Source: an uncultured Eubacteriales bacterium
GTDB taxonomy: Bacteria > Bacillota > Clostridia > Christensenellales > CAG-138
Length of the DNA: 64,000 nucleotides
Assembly: GCA_900545265.1 (NCBI GenBank)
Contig: UQYI01000006.1
Span: forward strand, 40,681 to 104,680
Reading direction: 5' to 3'
The notes beneath the pieces were generated by a model. It saw nothing but the letters and a program-made list of their open reading frames with translations, did no database searches and was not told where the DNA came from. A program made the translations under genes and the position numbers. This document shows positions 1-9,437 of the stretch, one piece after another; the first letter of the stretch is position 1; every line of letters begins with the position of its first letter.

Positions 1-2
1 TT

Positions 3-1397
3 ACGAGCATATGGCTGCAGCCCCGGTGGAATCTGGCCACGGGACCCCTGATGAGCTTTTTTGAAGGCCGTAATTCTTTCGATTTTTATGAGGTGCGGTT
101 CTATATATACAGCCTGCTGCTGGGGGCGGCCACGCTGGCTTTGGGAGCCTGTGCTTTTCAAAAGCGGCGGGCAGAGCTTTCCGGCTCCGCCGCCGTCACA
201 CCGGCAAAGCAGCACCTTTGCAGTGCGCTGGTGGCTTTTGTGCCCGCCTTTGCCGGGCTGATCCTCCTGCAGCTGGCAAGGGACGATGCCAGCGTTATAG
301 CCATATTTCTGGTCATCGGGCTGCTGACCTATGTGGGATATGAGCTGGTGGCTTCCCGGAGCATCAAAAAGTCTTTGACTTCCCTGTACTGGTACGGCTT
401 CTCCCTGCTGGCGGGCGTTTTGTTCCTGCTTATGGGCGTTCTGGGCGGCGTCCTGTATGAAAAGATGATCCCCACAAAACCGGAGCAGATCGCCAGTGTG
501 CAGTTTATCCAATATGACACTGAATTCGCCGACCAGCAATACCGGCTGAGCCGGGTAAAGCTGCAGGAGGAGCGGATCCGTTCGCTGGTCTGTCAGGCGC
601 TGCAAACAAAAGGCGGTTTTAGTGTGAATTCCTTTGGCTATGCCGGAGGTATCTATGACTATGAGGGGAAACGCTGGATAAAGCTGCTGGTCACGCTGCA
701 AAACGGTATGACTCTTTCCCTGCGCTGCCCCATGGATGAGGAGCTGCAGGCAGCCGTTCTGCAGAACGAGCAGGTACAAAAAGTCCTTTCCGTATCCGCC
801 ATGCCCCGGGGAAAGGCAGTGCTGGCCGAAAAAATCTGTATGGATAGTATGCGTGGTGTGTGCAGAAAAGGCGGCGAGCTTTACGAAATGTATCTTCGGG
901 AGATGGAAAATGCTCCGGGACCGGGAGCGGAAGCGAAAGTAGCCAGCATGAGTGTCTGGCTGCGGGAGGGGCTGCGGCTTTTTGAGGATAAGATAAATAT
1001 CTACCGTACACAGACCCCTGAAACAGCCCAGGTGCTGATAGCCCTGAGCCGGGAGGAAAACGGCCTGTCTCAGGCGGCCTGGAGAACCTTATGGGGAGAG
1101 GATTATTATATCCGGGATATCGGTGAAGGAGACGAGACGAGTATATGGGTATTCTCTCACTACCAGACTTTTGCACAGATAGCGGAGCTGCTGCATGAGA
1201 TGCCTCTGGCAGAGGGGACGGAAAAGCACCTGCTGCAGGTATACTCCTACAGCCTGATGCAGCAAGATGAGAAAAGCGTGGTGCCTGGGAGCTATAATAT
1301 ATTTCTGGCTCCCGATGAGACCCAGTATCAAACCTTCCTGACCCTGATGGAAAAGCTGGATCAGGAGAGGGAGAAAGTGTCTTTTGCGGATTTCTGA
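3..1397 (+). CDS. Membrane protein, probable ABC-2-type permease, 5' end outside window
   Basis: The frame is open from base 3, so the ATG at 51 is probably internal and the gene begins before the window. The visible part has about four hydrophobic segments, within roughly the first 135 residues after the ATG at 51. A long soluble region of about 300 residues follows, with no catalytic motif I recognise. Several membrane segments followed by a large extracytoplasmic tail resembles permease subunits of YtrC-like ABC-2 exporters in Firmicutes, which is inference from layout. A clear terminator follows. Its partner ATPase, if any, lies upstream of the window. Confidence 0.55.
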   Translation, partial: TSIWLQPRWNLATGPLMSFFEGRNSFDFYEVRFYIYSLLLGAATLALGACAFQKRRAELSGSAAVTPAKQHLCSALVAFVPAFAGLILLQLARDDASVIAIFLVIGLLTYVGYELVASRSIKKSLTSLYWYGFSLLAGVLFLLMGVLGGVLYEKMIPTKPEQIASVQFIQYDTEFADQQYRLSRVKLQEERIRSLVCQALQTKGGFSVNSFGYAGGIYDYEGKRWIKLLVTLQNGMTLSLRCPMDEELQAAVLQNEQVQKVLSVSAMPRGKAVLAEKICMDSMRGVCRKGGELYEMYLREMENAPGPGAEAKVASMSVWLREGLRLFEDKINIYRTQTPETAQVLIALSREENGLSQAAWRTLWGEDYYIRDIGEGDETSIWVFSHYQTFAQIAELLHEMPLAEGTEKHLLQVYSYSLMQQDEKSVVPGSYNIFLAPDETQYQTFLTLMEKLDQEREKVSFADF

Positions 1398-1420
1398 TCG
1401 TTGGCCGGCTGGTATGCAAA

Positions 1421-1447
1421 CGCCTCCCGTTTGAGGGAGGCGTTTTT
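1421..1447 (+). terminator. Rho-independent terminator
   Basis: Arms CGCCTCCC (1421-1428) and GGGAGGCG (1435-1442) enclose a 6-base loop and run into TTTTTG. It lies 24 bases after the stop of the plus-strand membrane gene and separates it from the convergent transglutaminase gene. Confidence 0.85.
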
Positions 1448-1537
1448 GTGTGGGATAAACCCATGAGAAAGAAGGCAAAACGGGGTCGGTTCCCGAGGAA
1501 AATGCTTTCCCGCAGCCGGGCTCCGTATAGCCGCGGC

Positions 1538-2746
1538 TTACTTCTTCCAGACGACTATCACTATATCGTTCAGGTATCCGGCCATGTGGTAATCCGCCTG
1601 AGGCATGGCTTCCAGCAGGGAGGAGATCTCCTTCTCCGTCAGGCCCTGTACCAGCAGGTTGGCCTGTTCCCCGGCTTCCAGTGCGGCCAGCACCTTTTCG
1701 GTAAAGGCGGCGCCGTCCCGCACCACGGCGTCATGGGCCGGATAATACCACAGGGAGTAGTCCTGGGCGGGGGCATAGGCGCTTTCCTCCCAGCAGTGGG
1801 TCTTTTTCAGCTCGTCCGCAGGGATAAACAGATAGGCCTTTGAACTGGTGCCGTCGTTGCCCGCAAAGGCATCGTCAAAGGTGCAGTCCACATAGTACCA
1901 GTTTTCTCCCACCCGTACCTGATTCCAGTTATGGGGCACACCGGAACCGGTACCCGTGACCTGAGTGCATTCCATGCCCAGCATGGTGGTGAGCATGTAA
2001 AAGGCGTCGGCATAGCCCTGACAGATGGAATTGTGGTCTATCATGGCCCCATAGGCCGTGATGCCCCAGTCAAAGGTATAGCTGCTGTTCAGAGCCTTGA
2101 ACAGCTCCATATCATACTGCACGGTTCCGGCCAGATAGTCATGGATGGCGATGCACTGTTCCTCCTGGCTCATGTCCTCCCGGATGTTTTCCTTTAACCA
2201 GCGGTCCGCTTCCTCATACAGGGCCAGCTCCTTTTCGGAAAGGCGGGAGGTATCCTTGTGGGTATAGGCCCAGGCTACGTTGTCTCCCGGGTAATAGGTC
2301 ACGGTCAGGATATAGTGCTTGCCCAGATCCCCGGGCTGCATCTTGGGATTGATCCAGCAAATGTGGTACTTCTCGCAGAACTCCTGGGCAGACAGGCCCA
2401 GCCCTATGCTCCTGTCGCAGGTAAAAACAATGTTCCGGCATTTTTTGGCCAGGCAGTCCTCTATAAAGGCGAACATCCCTTCTTCGGTTTTAAAGGCAGG
2501 CTGTTTGGAAAAATCTACGGAGGAAAGGCTCAGCTTGCTGCCGTAAAGATCGATGTCCGTCATATCTTCCATGGAGTAGTTTTCCGGCTCCGGAGCCGGG
2601 GAAGCTTCCTGGGTCGGGGAAGCTTCGGCCGTGGGCGCTGCCGTGACCCGGGCCATGGGGGCCGGCTCCTCCTGCACGGGAGCCGTACAGCCGCTCAGCA
2701 GCAGGGCTGCCAGAAGCAGGCACAAAAGAGAGAGGCTTTTTTTCAT
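1538..2746 (-). CDS. Transglutaminase-like lipoprotein
   Basis: A 402-residue exported lipoprotein. The signal peptide ends in a lipobox with Cys20, followed by a Pro/Ala/Thr/Glu-rich linker to about residue 57. The C-terminal half holds a transglutaminase-type papain-like fold with a plausible triad: Cys242 (SICQGYADAF), His272 (PHNWNQV) and Asp287 (VDCTF). Family members act as cysteine peptidases or transamidases at the cell surface; the substrate here is unknown. The start has an AAAGGAG site at good spacing. It begins 15 bases after tldE on the same strand, so it is probably the last gene of the opp-tld operon and may act on peptides or wall material outside the cell. Confidence 0.85.
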   Translation of the reverse strand: MKKSLSLLCLLLAALLLSGCTAPVQEEPAPMARVTAAPTAEASPTQEASPAPEPENYSMEDMTDIDLYGSKLSLSSVDFSKQPAFKTEEGMFAFIEDCLAKKCRNIVFTCDRSIGLGLSAQEFCEKYHICWINPKMQPGDLGKHYILTVTYYPGDNVAWAYTHKDTSRLSEKELALYEEADRWLKENIREDMSQEEQCIAIHDYLAGTVQYDMELFKALNSSYTFDWGITAYGAMIDHNSICQGYADAFYMLTTMLGMECTQVTGTGSGVPHNWNQVRVGENWYYVDCTFDDAFAGNDGTSSKAYLFIPADELKKTHCWEESAYAPAQDYSLWYYPAHDAVVRDGAAFTEKVLAALEAGEQANLLVQGLTEKEISSLLEAMPQADYHMAGYLNDIVIVVWKK

Positions 2747-2761
2747 CCGGAAACTCCTTTC

Positions 2762-4102
2762 TTACTCTTCCTGACCGGCAACGGCCAATGCGCTTATAAG
2801 CAGAGCCGGGGCCTGGATATAGCCTTCGTTCCCGCGCATCCATATGAGTTCGCTGCCCAGTGCCTCTACATTCTGCAGAAGCTCGGAAAAGCTTCCGGCA
2901 ATGGTGATCTGGCTGACCCCACGCACGGGCTTTCCGTCTTCCACCGCATATCCCGCAGATATCAGGGAAAAGTTTCCCGTGGCGGCATTGGCGCCTGCAA
3001 ATACGCCGTTGACTTCCGTAATATACAGGCCTCTGCCCAACCGGGCCAGAAGGGCGCCGGTGGTATCCGCTCCCGCTTCCAGCACCATATTGGTAAAGCC
3101 CGTGGCGGCTTCGCTGCCGAATTCCTGTATAAAGCCGTTTCCCGTAGAGGGGCAGCCTGCCTGTGCGGCGCTTTCCCGATTATAAAGATAGCTTTGCAGC
3201 CGTCCTCCGGCAATAAGGGTCTTTTCCCGGGTCGGGGTGCGTTCATCGTCAAAGCGGCGGCGGCAAAGTCCCTTTTCCATAAGAGGCAGCTCCCGGAGCA
3301 CTACGCTTTCGGCGGCGATCCGTTCCCCCAGCTTTCCTTCCAGGGCGCTGGTGTGGCTCTGCACCTGCCGGGCGGCAAAGGCCGGGGCAAAGGCATTCAG
3401 CAGCTCACATACCACCCGGGCCGAAAGCAGCACCCGGTGCCGCCCCGTGGTATAGGAACCGGCGTTCAGCATGGCGGCGGCATCCAGAGCGGCCTGCCGG
3501 GCCAGCGTGCGCATATCCGGCAGCGCACCGGGCAGAAAGGGCACAGTACACCGCCCCATTTGGACGGTGTTCCCTTCCATGGCTTCCAGCGACATATAAA
3601 ACCCGGCGGCGGCGGTGCTGTCCTTCAGGCAGCGGCCCTCGCCGTTCAAAAGCAGCAGCTTCTTTCGTTCTTCCCAATAGGAGCAGCCCTGCACCTCTTT
3701 TACGGCGCTGTGGGCGGCATAGGCGGCCTTTTCCGCCTCCAGAAGCTTTTCTGCCAGCGTATCGGCGGGAAGAATCGCCGGTTCCCCGGGCTGGGTTTCT
3801 TCCGGAAGCTCCGGAAAGGCATAGGGGGCAAAGGGCCTTTTCCGGGCCAATGCGCTTTCCTTCAGCAGCCGCACATGCTCCGGGAAAAGGCTTTCGGAAA
3901 GATCTTCCACAAACAGACTGCCGTAAAACCCTTCCGTTTCCGCTTCTATAAATACCCGCTGCAGCCGGGAGGTCTCCAGACTTTCCAGCGCGCCGTGATA
4001 CACATGCAGGCTTCGCTGCTGCCGTTCCTCGGCATAAAATTCCAGCCGGTTCAGCCCCCGGGAGCGGGCGTATGCCGTAAAGGCTTTAACGAAATTTTCC
4101 AT
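2762..4102 (-). CDS. tldE: TldE/PmbA-family metalloprotease subunit
   Basis: A 446-residue protein of the TldD/PmbA family lacking the HExxxH metal motif, which marks it as the E (PmbA-type) subunit. Known TldD/TldE pairs form a cytosolic heterodimeric protease that degrades unfolded short peptides and matures some ribosomally made peptide natural products; TldE completes the chamber without binding metal. Its ATG shares a base with the tldD stop (TAATG), so the two are translationally coupled and probably made in equal amounts. Length is normal. No peptide-precursor gene is visible nearby, so a housekeeping role on imported peptides is more likely than maturation of a local product. Confidence 0.9.
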   Translation of the reverse strand: MENFVKAFTAYARSRGLNRLEFYAEERQQRSLHVYHGALESLETSRLQRVFIEAETEGFYGSLFVEDLSESLFPEHVRLLKESALARKRPFAPYAFPELPEETQPGEPAILPADTLAEKLLEAEKAAYAAHSAVKEVQGCSYWEERKKLLLLNGEGRCLKDSTAAAGFYMSLEAMEGNTVQMGRCTVPFLPGALPDMRTLARQAALDAAAMLNAGSYTTGRHRVLLSARVVCELLNAFAPAFAARQVQSHTSALEGKLGERIAAESVVLRELPLMEKGLCRRRFDDERTPTREKTLIAGGRLQSYLYNRESAAQAGCPSTGNGFIQEFGSEAATGFTNMVLEAGADTTGALLARLGRGLYITEVNGVFAGANAATGNFSLISAGYAVEDGKPVRGVSQITIAGSFSELLQNVEALGSELIWMRGNEGYIQAPALLISALAVAGQEE

Positions 4103-5484
4103 TATTCCAACCCTCCTACCAGGATCTGCTTTACCCGCAGAGTGGGCTGACCGGCGTTGATATACAGGGCACCGCTGTTGTTATAGCAGTAGCCCTGGCC
4201 CAGCAGCAGGTTGTTCCCCACCATATCCACGTTTTTGAGCACCTCTGCACCGTTGCCGATAAGGGTAGCCCCGTAAACGGGCCGGGTGATGCGCCCGTTT
4301 TCAATGAGCCAGGCATCCAGCACGTTGAAGTTGAAATCTCCCGTGACCGGGTTTACGGAACCGCCGTTGATATTGCCCACATACAGCCCCTTTTCCGTAG
4401 CGGAAATGATCTGCTCCCGGGTGCTTTCTCCGGGGGCGATAAAGGTGTTGGTCATGCGGGATTCGGGGCAGAAACGGTAGTTCTGCCGGCGGCAGGAGCC
4501 CGTAGGCGCCATGCCCATGCGGCGGCCTTCCAGCCGGTCGATCATATAGCTTCTAAGTATGCCCCTGTGGATCAGCACGTTCCGCCGGGTGGGTATGCCC
4601 TCATCGTCCATGTGCAGGGAACCCCATTCTCCGGGCAGGGAGCCATCGTCTATCAGGGTCACCAGCGGGGAAGCCACCTGCTCCCCCAGCTTTCCGGAAA
4701 ATTCGGAATGTCCCTTGGCTACGGAGCTGGCCTCCAGACTGTGGCCGCAGGCTTCATGGAACATAAGCCCTCCAAAGCCGTGATCCACCACCACGGGCAT
4801 CAGGCCGCTGGGACATTTTTCTCCCCGGGCGGCGCTGAGCGCCTGTTCGGCGGCCCGGCGGGCGCAGGCGGGCAGATCCAGCTTTTCATAAAATTCCAGT
4901 CCGCCCATGGCTCCGGGGCCGTAATAGCCGTTCTGCAGGTTGCCTTCGTGGCAGGCGTAGGCACTGATGAGCATGCGGGTCTTGGGCTGGTGATCCTCCC
5001 CCATAAAGCCGAGACTGTTGGCTACCAGAATATGCCTGTCCTCGTCCAGATAGCGGACGCTTACCTGGGTGATCTCCGGGTCGCAGGCCTGACCGGCTTC
5101 CGTCACCTGGCGGCACAGGTCCAGCTTTCGGGCGAATCCGGCGCTGTCCAGGGGGATCCTTACGGGTTCCTCATAAGCGGCAGTAGCTTTCAGGGGCTGG
5201 GGCTGAGTCTTTTTCTCCCCGCACAGAGCGGTCAGCTCCCGGGTCAGGGCCAGAAGGGTTTGCTCCCGCAGGTCGTTGGTGTAGGCATAGTAGCACCGCA
5301 GCCCGGAAAACAGCCGGATGCCCACGCCGTTTTCCCGACCCTGGGCGCTGCCGGATATCCCGTCCTTCTGCAGGGTAAAACTGCACCGGCGGGTATCCTC
5401 CCAAAAAATCTCGCCGTAATCACTCCCGCCGGAGCAGGCAGCGTCCAGCACCCGTTCCAGAGTGCTCTGGGACAACTGGGCCAT
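4102..5484 (-). CDS. tldD: TldD-family metalloprotease, catalytic subunit
   Basis: A 460-residue TldD homologue. The zinc-binding HEACGH motif is at residues 243-248, in the conserved setting where an N-terminal domain is followed by the active-site half. Together with the coupled tldE product it should form the cytosolic peptide-degrading heterodimer. The gene begins one base after the oppF stop and has a GAGGTG ribosome site. This tight junction places the peptidase in the same transcript as a complete oligopeptide importer, suggesting uptake followed by cleavage. Family and metal site are seen directly; the link to imported peptides is inference from gene order. Confidence 0.93.
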   Translation of the reverse strand: MAQLSQSTLERVLDAACSGGSDYGEIFWEDTRRCSFTLQKDGISGSAQGRENGVGIRLFSGLRCYYAYTNDLREQTLLALTRELTALCGEKKTQPQPLKATAAYEEPVRIPLDSAGFARKLDLCRQVTEAGQACDPEITQVSVRYLDEDRHILVANSLGFMGEDHQPKTRMLISAYACHEGNLQNGYYGPGAMGGLEFYEKLDLPACARRAAEQALSAARGEKCPSGLMPVVVDHGFGGLMFHEACGHSLEASSVAKGHSEFSGKLGEQVASPLVTLIDDGSLPGEWGSLHMDDEGIPTRRNVLIHRGILRSYMIDRLEGRRMGMAPTGSCRRQNYRFCPESRMTNTFIAPGESTREQIISATEKGLYVGNINGGSVNPVTGDFNFNVLDAWLIENGRITRPVYGATLIGNGAEVLKNVDMVGNNLLLGQGYCYNNSGALYINAGQPTLRVKQILVGGLE

Positions 5485-5485
5485 G

Positions 5486-6451
5486 TTACACCTCGCCTTC
5501 CCTGCCGCACAGGTGGCAGGCTACAAAATGATCCGGCGCAGCTTCCTGCAGAGGCGGCATCTCCCGGCGGCATATATCCCGGGCCAGAGGACAGCGGGCG
5601 GCAAACCGGCAGCCCGGCGGCGGATCGATGGGGCTGGGCACCTCCCCCTGAAGGCGCTGGGGCTTTTGCCTGCGGTCAAAGTCTACCTTGGGCACCGCGG
5701 CCATCAGGGCTTTGGTATAGGGGTGCAGGGGCGCGGTAAAAAGGGTTTTGCTGGGAGCCAGCTCCACCATGCTCCCCAGATACATAACGCCTACCCGGTC
5801 AGAGATATGCCTGACCATGGAAAGATCGTGGGAGATGAATAGATAGGTCAGCCCCCGCTCCCGCTGCAGACGGATGAGCAGGTTGATGATCTGAGCCTGA
5901 ATGGAAACATCCAGCGCGGAGATAGGCTCATCGCATACGATAAATTCCGGATCCACCGCCAAAGCCCGGGCAATGCCTACCCGCTGCCGCTGCCCGCCGG
6001 AAAGCTCATGGGCAAAGCGGCTGGTGAACTGCTCCGTCAGTCCCACGGATAAAAGCAGCTCCTTTATCCGCCGCTCTTTCTCCTGATGGGAAAGGTGCAG
6101 ATGCACATCCATACCCTCGGCAATGATCTCCCCAATGGTCATCCGGGGATCCAGCGAGGAATAGGGATCCTGAAATACGATCTGGGCCCGGTGCTTAAAG
6201 TCCAGCAGTTCCCTGCCCTTCAGGCCGGCAATGTCCCTACCGTCAAAGAAGATCTGCCCGGCCGTGGGGGCGTACAGCCGCAGGAGCGTGCGGCCGCAGG
6301 TGGTCTTGCCGCAGCCGGATTCCCCCACCAGACCCAGAGTCTCTCCCCGGCGGATGGCAATGTTCACCCCATCTACGGCCTTCAGCTGCCGCTTCCGGTC
6401 TACGGGGAAGTATTTGCAAAGGTTTCTGGCCTCGATGAGATATTCGCTCAT
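5486..6451 (-). CDS. oppF: Oligopeptide ABC transporter ATPase OppF
   Basis: A 321-residue ABC ATPase with Walker A GESGCGKTT (43-51), signature LSGGQ (150-154), Walker B ending CDEP (173-176), and the C-terminal oligopeptide/dipeptide extension containing the cysteine cluster CRFAARCPLARDIC. It is one of two ATPases energising peptide import through OppBC. Its ATG overlaps the oppD stop by four bases (ATGA), with GGAGG upstream. The extension supports assignment to the Opp/Dpp group rather than to another importer. Dipeptide and oligopeptide specificity cannot be told apart from the ATPase. Confidence 0.93.
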   Translation of the reverse strand: MSEYLIEARNLCKYFPVDRKRQLKAVDGVNIAIRRGETLGLVGESGCGKTTCGRTLLRLYAPTAGQIFFDGRDIAGLKGRELLDFKHRAQIVFQDPYSSLDPRMTIGEIIAEGMDVHLHLSHQEKERRIKELLLSVGLTEQFTSRFAHELSGGQRQRVGIARALAVDPEFIVCDEPISALDVSIQAQIINLLIRLQRERGLTYLFISHDLSMVRHISDRVGVMYLGSMVELAPSKTLFTAPLHPYTKALMAAVPKVDFDRRQKPQRLQGEVPSPIDPPPGCRFAARCPLARDICRREMPPLQEAAPDHFVACHLCGREGEV

Positions 6452-7476
6452 AGCTGTTTCCTCCGGTCATAAAAGGATTCCACCTGGGGGGCGTCCGGGT
6501 GTCTCAGCCAGCAGCATACGCTGTGGCCCTCTTCCACGGGGGTCTCCGGGGGCATCTGCTCCTTGCAGATCTCCATGCAGTATTCGCAGCGGGGGGCAAA
6601 GGGGCAGTGGTGCAAAGGCAGCACCAGATCCGGCGGCGTGCCCTGCAGGGCATACAGCTCCTGCTTGTTTTCCCTTGCCAGGGAGGGCACGGAGGAAAGC
6701 AGCGCCCAGGTATAGGGGTGCTTGGCGTTTTCGAAGATGTCTTTGGTAAGACCCCGTTCCACGATCTGCCCGGCATACATGACCTGCACCCGGTCGGCAA
6801 AGCTGGCAATAACACCCAGATCATGGGATACCAGAATGATGGCCGTTCTGGTCTTTTCCTTCAGCTCCTGCAAAAGATCCAGGATCTGGGCCTGAATGGT
6901 CACATCCAGGGCGGTGGTAGGTTCGTCGGCAATGAGAATGGTGGGGTCGCAGGCCAGAGCCATGGCGATCATCACCCGCTGGCGCATACCGCCGGAAAGC
7001 TGGTGGGGGTAGGAATCGATGTTTTTCTCCGGATCCGGGATGCGCACCATCTCCAGCATCCGAAGGGCTTCCTTCCTTGCCTCCTGCTTATTAAGGCCCC
7101 GGTGGAGCCGCAGCCCCTCCATGATCTGTTTGCCCACGGTCATGGTGGGGTTCAGACTGGTCATTGGATCCTGAAAGATCATGCTGATCTCGTTGCCCCG
7201 CAGGCTCTGGAGCCGCTTTTTATCCATGTCCAGCACGTTTTCCCCGTTAAAGAGGATGGTGCTGTCCTTTTTGATCTCCGAAAAGGGCGGTTTCCACAGG
7301 CGCATGATGGCCTTGGCCGTGGCGGTCTTGCCGCAGCCGGATTCCCCTACAAAGGCCAGGGTCTCGCCCTTGTCCACGTGGAAGGACACCCCCCGAACGG
7401 CCTTGACCTCCCCCGCATAGGTGTGGAAGGAGACCTGCAGATTTTCTACATCCAATACTCTGTTTTCATTTTCCAT
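6448..7476 (-). CDS. oppD: Oligopeptide ABC transporter ATPase OppD
   Basis: A 342-residue ABC ATPase with Walker A GESGCGKT (44-51), signature LSGGM (160-164), Walker B ending ADEP (183-186), and the C-terminal Opp/Dpp extension with CEYCMEIC. The open frame extends upstream to 7545, but that start would overlap oppC by about 60 bases. The ATG at 7476 leaves an 8-base gap, has a GTGAGG site and gives the usual family N-terminus. It works with OppF as the ATPase pair of the peptide importer. Confidence 0.93.
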   Translation of the reverse strand: MENENRVLDVENLQVSFHTYAGEVKAVRGVSFHVDKGETLAFVGESGCGKTATAKAIMRLWKPPFSEIKKDSTILFNGENVLDMDKKRLQSLRGNEISMIFQDPMTSLNPTMTVGKQIMEGLRLHRGLNKQEARKEALRMLEMVRIPDPEKNIDSYPHQLSGGMRQRVMIAMALACDPTILIADEPTTALDVTIQAQILDLLQELKEKTRTAIILVSHDLGVIASFADRVQVMYAGQIVERGLTKDIFENAKHPYTWALLSSVPSLARENKQELYALQGTPPDLVLPLHHCPFAPRCEYCMEICKEQMPPETPVEEGHSVCCWLRHPDAPQVESFYDRRKQL

Positions 7477-7484
7477 AACTGGCC

Positions 7485-8405
7485 TCACTTTCTGCCCTTG
7501 GGGTCCATGGCGTCCCTGAGACCATCCCCGATCAGGGTGAAGCAAAGCATGGTCAGGGCGATCATAAGCACCGGGAACAGCAGCAGATAGGGGTAAAAGG
7601 TGAACTGAGACTGAGCCGCAGAGGCCAGAGCGCCCCAGCTGGTGCCCGGGGGCTGAATGCCCAGCCCCAGATAGCTGAGGAAGGCTTCGGAGAAGATATA
7701 CCCGGGAATATCAAAGGTGATGGATACGATGATGACCCCCATGGTATTGGGGATAAAATGCCGTGTGACCACCTTCCAGGGGCTTACCCCCAGGGCCTGA
7801 GCCGCCAGAGTGTATTCTTCGCTTTTGATCTGGAGCATCTGGGCCCGGACGAAGCGGGCCGTGCCGCACCAGCCGGTAATGGTCATGGCCAGCAGCAGGG
7901 TGGTGATGTTGGAATTCTGCAATATGACGGACATGAGGATCACTACGATCAGATAGGGCACGGAGATGAGCACCTCCACGATGCGCATCATGATATTGTC
8001 TACCGCCCCGCCGAAGTAAGCGGCGATGCCCCCATAGATACAGCCGATGGTGGTGCTGATCAGTGCCGCCGCCAGGCCGATGACCATGGAGACCCGGCCC
8101 CCGATCCATACCCGGGTGAACACGTCCCGCCCCAGCTTATCCGTGCCGAACCAGTGGGTTTTGCTGGGGGAGACCAGCCGGGCGCTCTTGTCCATGGTCT
8201 CATATTCATAGGGGGAGAGGATGGGCGCAAAGATGCACATGAGCACCAGCACGCCCAGCAGGATCAGAGCGCCTACGGCTACTTTGTTTTCTTTAAAGCG
8301 CCGCCAGCAGTCCTTCCAGTAGCCGACATGAGGGCGGGCGATGGAATCGGCCTCCGCCTCCCGGTTCTGCACAAAGGCAAATTTTTCTTTGGGTATCTGT
8401 TCCAT
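7485..8405 (-). CDS. oppC: Oligopeptide ABC transporter permease OppC
   Basis: A 306-residue inner permease. A cytoplasmic N-terminal stretch precedes the first membrane helix at about residue 42, and further helices follow after the conserved HWFGTDKLGRDVF segment typical of OppC/DppC. The cytoplasmic EAA-type loop, which docks the ATPases, is visible around the stretch AAQALGVSPWKVV. The gene sits between oppB and oppD with gaps of 9 and 8 bases. It is one half of the transmembrane channel for peptide uptake. Confidence 0.93.
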   Translation of the reverse strand: MEQIPKEKFAFVQNREAEADSIARPHVGYWKDCWRRFKENKVAVGALILLGVLVLMCIFAPILSPYEYETMDKSARLVSPSKTHWFGTDKLGRDVFTRVWIGGRVSMVIGLAAALISTTIGCIYGGIAAYFGGAVDNIMMRIVEVLISVPYLIVVILMSVILQNSNITTLLLAMTITGWCGTARFVRAQMLQIKSEEYTLAAQALGVSPWKVVTRHFIPNTMGVIIVSITFDIPGYIFSEAFLSYLGLGIQPPGTSWGALASAAQSQFTFYPYLLLFPVLMIALTMLCFTLIGDGLRDAMDPKGRK

Positions 8406-8414
8406 GGTCCCCTC

Positions 8415-9344
8415 CTATCTTTTGCCCGTAATGCGGATACGGGGATCTATGAGCATATATACGAAATCCAGCACTACCTGCATGATGATGAACAGCGCCG
8501 CATAAAAAACGGTGGTGCCCAGCACCATGGTATAGTCGTGACTGTTGATGGAGTTGATGTAATAAAACCCGATGCCGGGGATGGCAAACATGCGCTCCGT
8601 TACAAAGGCGCCGGTGAACACCCCCACCACACTGCCGGCAAAAATGGTCACGCAGGGCATGAGGGAGTTGCGCAGCACGTGGCGGGTGATGACCTGCCTT
8701 TCGGAAAGGCCCTTGGCTCGGGCGGTGAGCACATAGTCCTGATCCATGGTCTCCAGCATGCTGGCCTTTACATAGCGGGCATAGGTGGCAATGGTGCCGA
8801 AGGAAAGGACGATCACCGGCATGACCAGGTGCTTGGGTTCTCCCCAGCCGGAGGAGGGCAGCCAGCCCAGATTCACGCTCAGCAGCAGCTGCAGCAGGGA
8901 GATGAGCACGAATACGGGCACGGTAGTGCCCAGTATGGCAATGAACATGACCAGATAATCGGGCCATTTATTTTTGTTTAGGGCAGCCATAATGCCCATG
9001 AACACGCCGATCACCGTGCCGATAAGCAGGGCGATGCCCCCCACCAGACCGGAGATGGGGGAGGTGGAGGCAATGGTGCCGCTGACGGAGCGGCCGGCGT
9101 ACAGCAAACTTTCACCCAGATCCAGCCGGAGCAGGTTTTTCATATAGGTCAGGTACTGCTCAAACAGGGGCCTGTCCAGCCCATAGCGGGCATAAAAGGC
9201 CTGGCGGGTCTGCTCGGGCAGGGCCCGGGCCATGGTGGCCAGGGGATCGCCCGGAATGGCGCGCATGAGAAAGAAGGTGATCGTCACCACCACAAACAGG
9301 GTGAGGAACATATATCCCACGCGCTTGAGGATGTATTTGCCCAT
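8415..9344 (-). CDS. oppB: Oligopeptide ABC transporter permease OppB
   Basis: A 309-residue permease. The chosen ATG at 9344 has AAAGGAG just upstream and gives the classical N-terminus MGKYILKRV; the longer open frame to 9422 adds an improbable extension. The first helix is followed by the family motif AIPGDP, the proline-rich RYGLDRP segment, and later an EAA-type loop around ARAKGLSERQV. With OppC it forms the membrane pore. It follows oppA by about 93 bases, the usual order, where the binding protein is often made in excess over the permease. Confidence 0.93.
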   Translation of the reverse strand: MGKYILKRVGYMFLTLFVVVTITFFLMRAIPGDPLATMARALPEQTRQAFYARYGLDRPLFEQYLTYMKNLLRLDLGESLLYAGRSVSGTIASTSPISGLVGGIALLIGTVIGVFMGIMAALNKNKWPDYLVMFIAILGTTVPVFVLISLLQLLLSVNLGWLPSSGWGEPKHLVMPVIVLSFGTIATYARYVKASMLETMDQDYVLTARAKGLSERQVITRHVLRNSLMPCVTIFAGSVVGVFTGAFVTERMFAIPGIGFYYINSINSHDYTMVLGTTVFYAALFIIMQVVLDFVYMLIDPRIRITGKR

Positions 9345-9437
9345 AAAAAGGCTCCTTTCTTTGGGGACGCTGGGGTAAAAAGCGGGGGGCAGGCCCGGGG
9401 AAATCCACGGCCCGCCCCCCACAGGAGGAATTAGTTT

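Noticed and set aside
2258..4150. 630-residue plus-strand open frame opposite tldE
   Set aside because: Antisense shadow caused by G/C-ending codons; low-complexity Gly/Gln/His composition and no ribosome site, while tldE on the other strand is clearly real.
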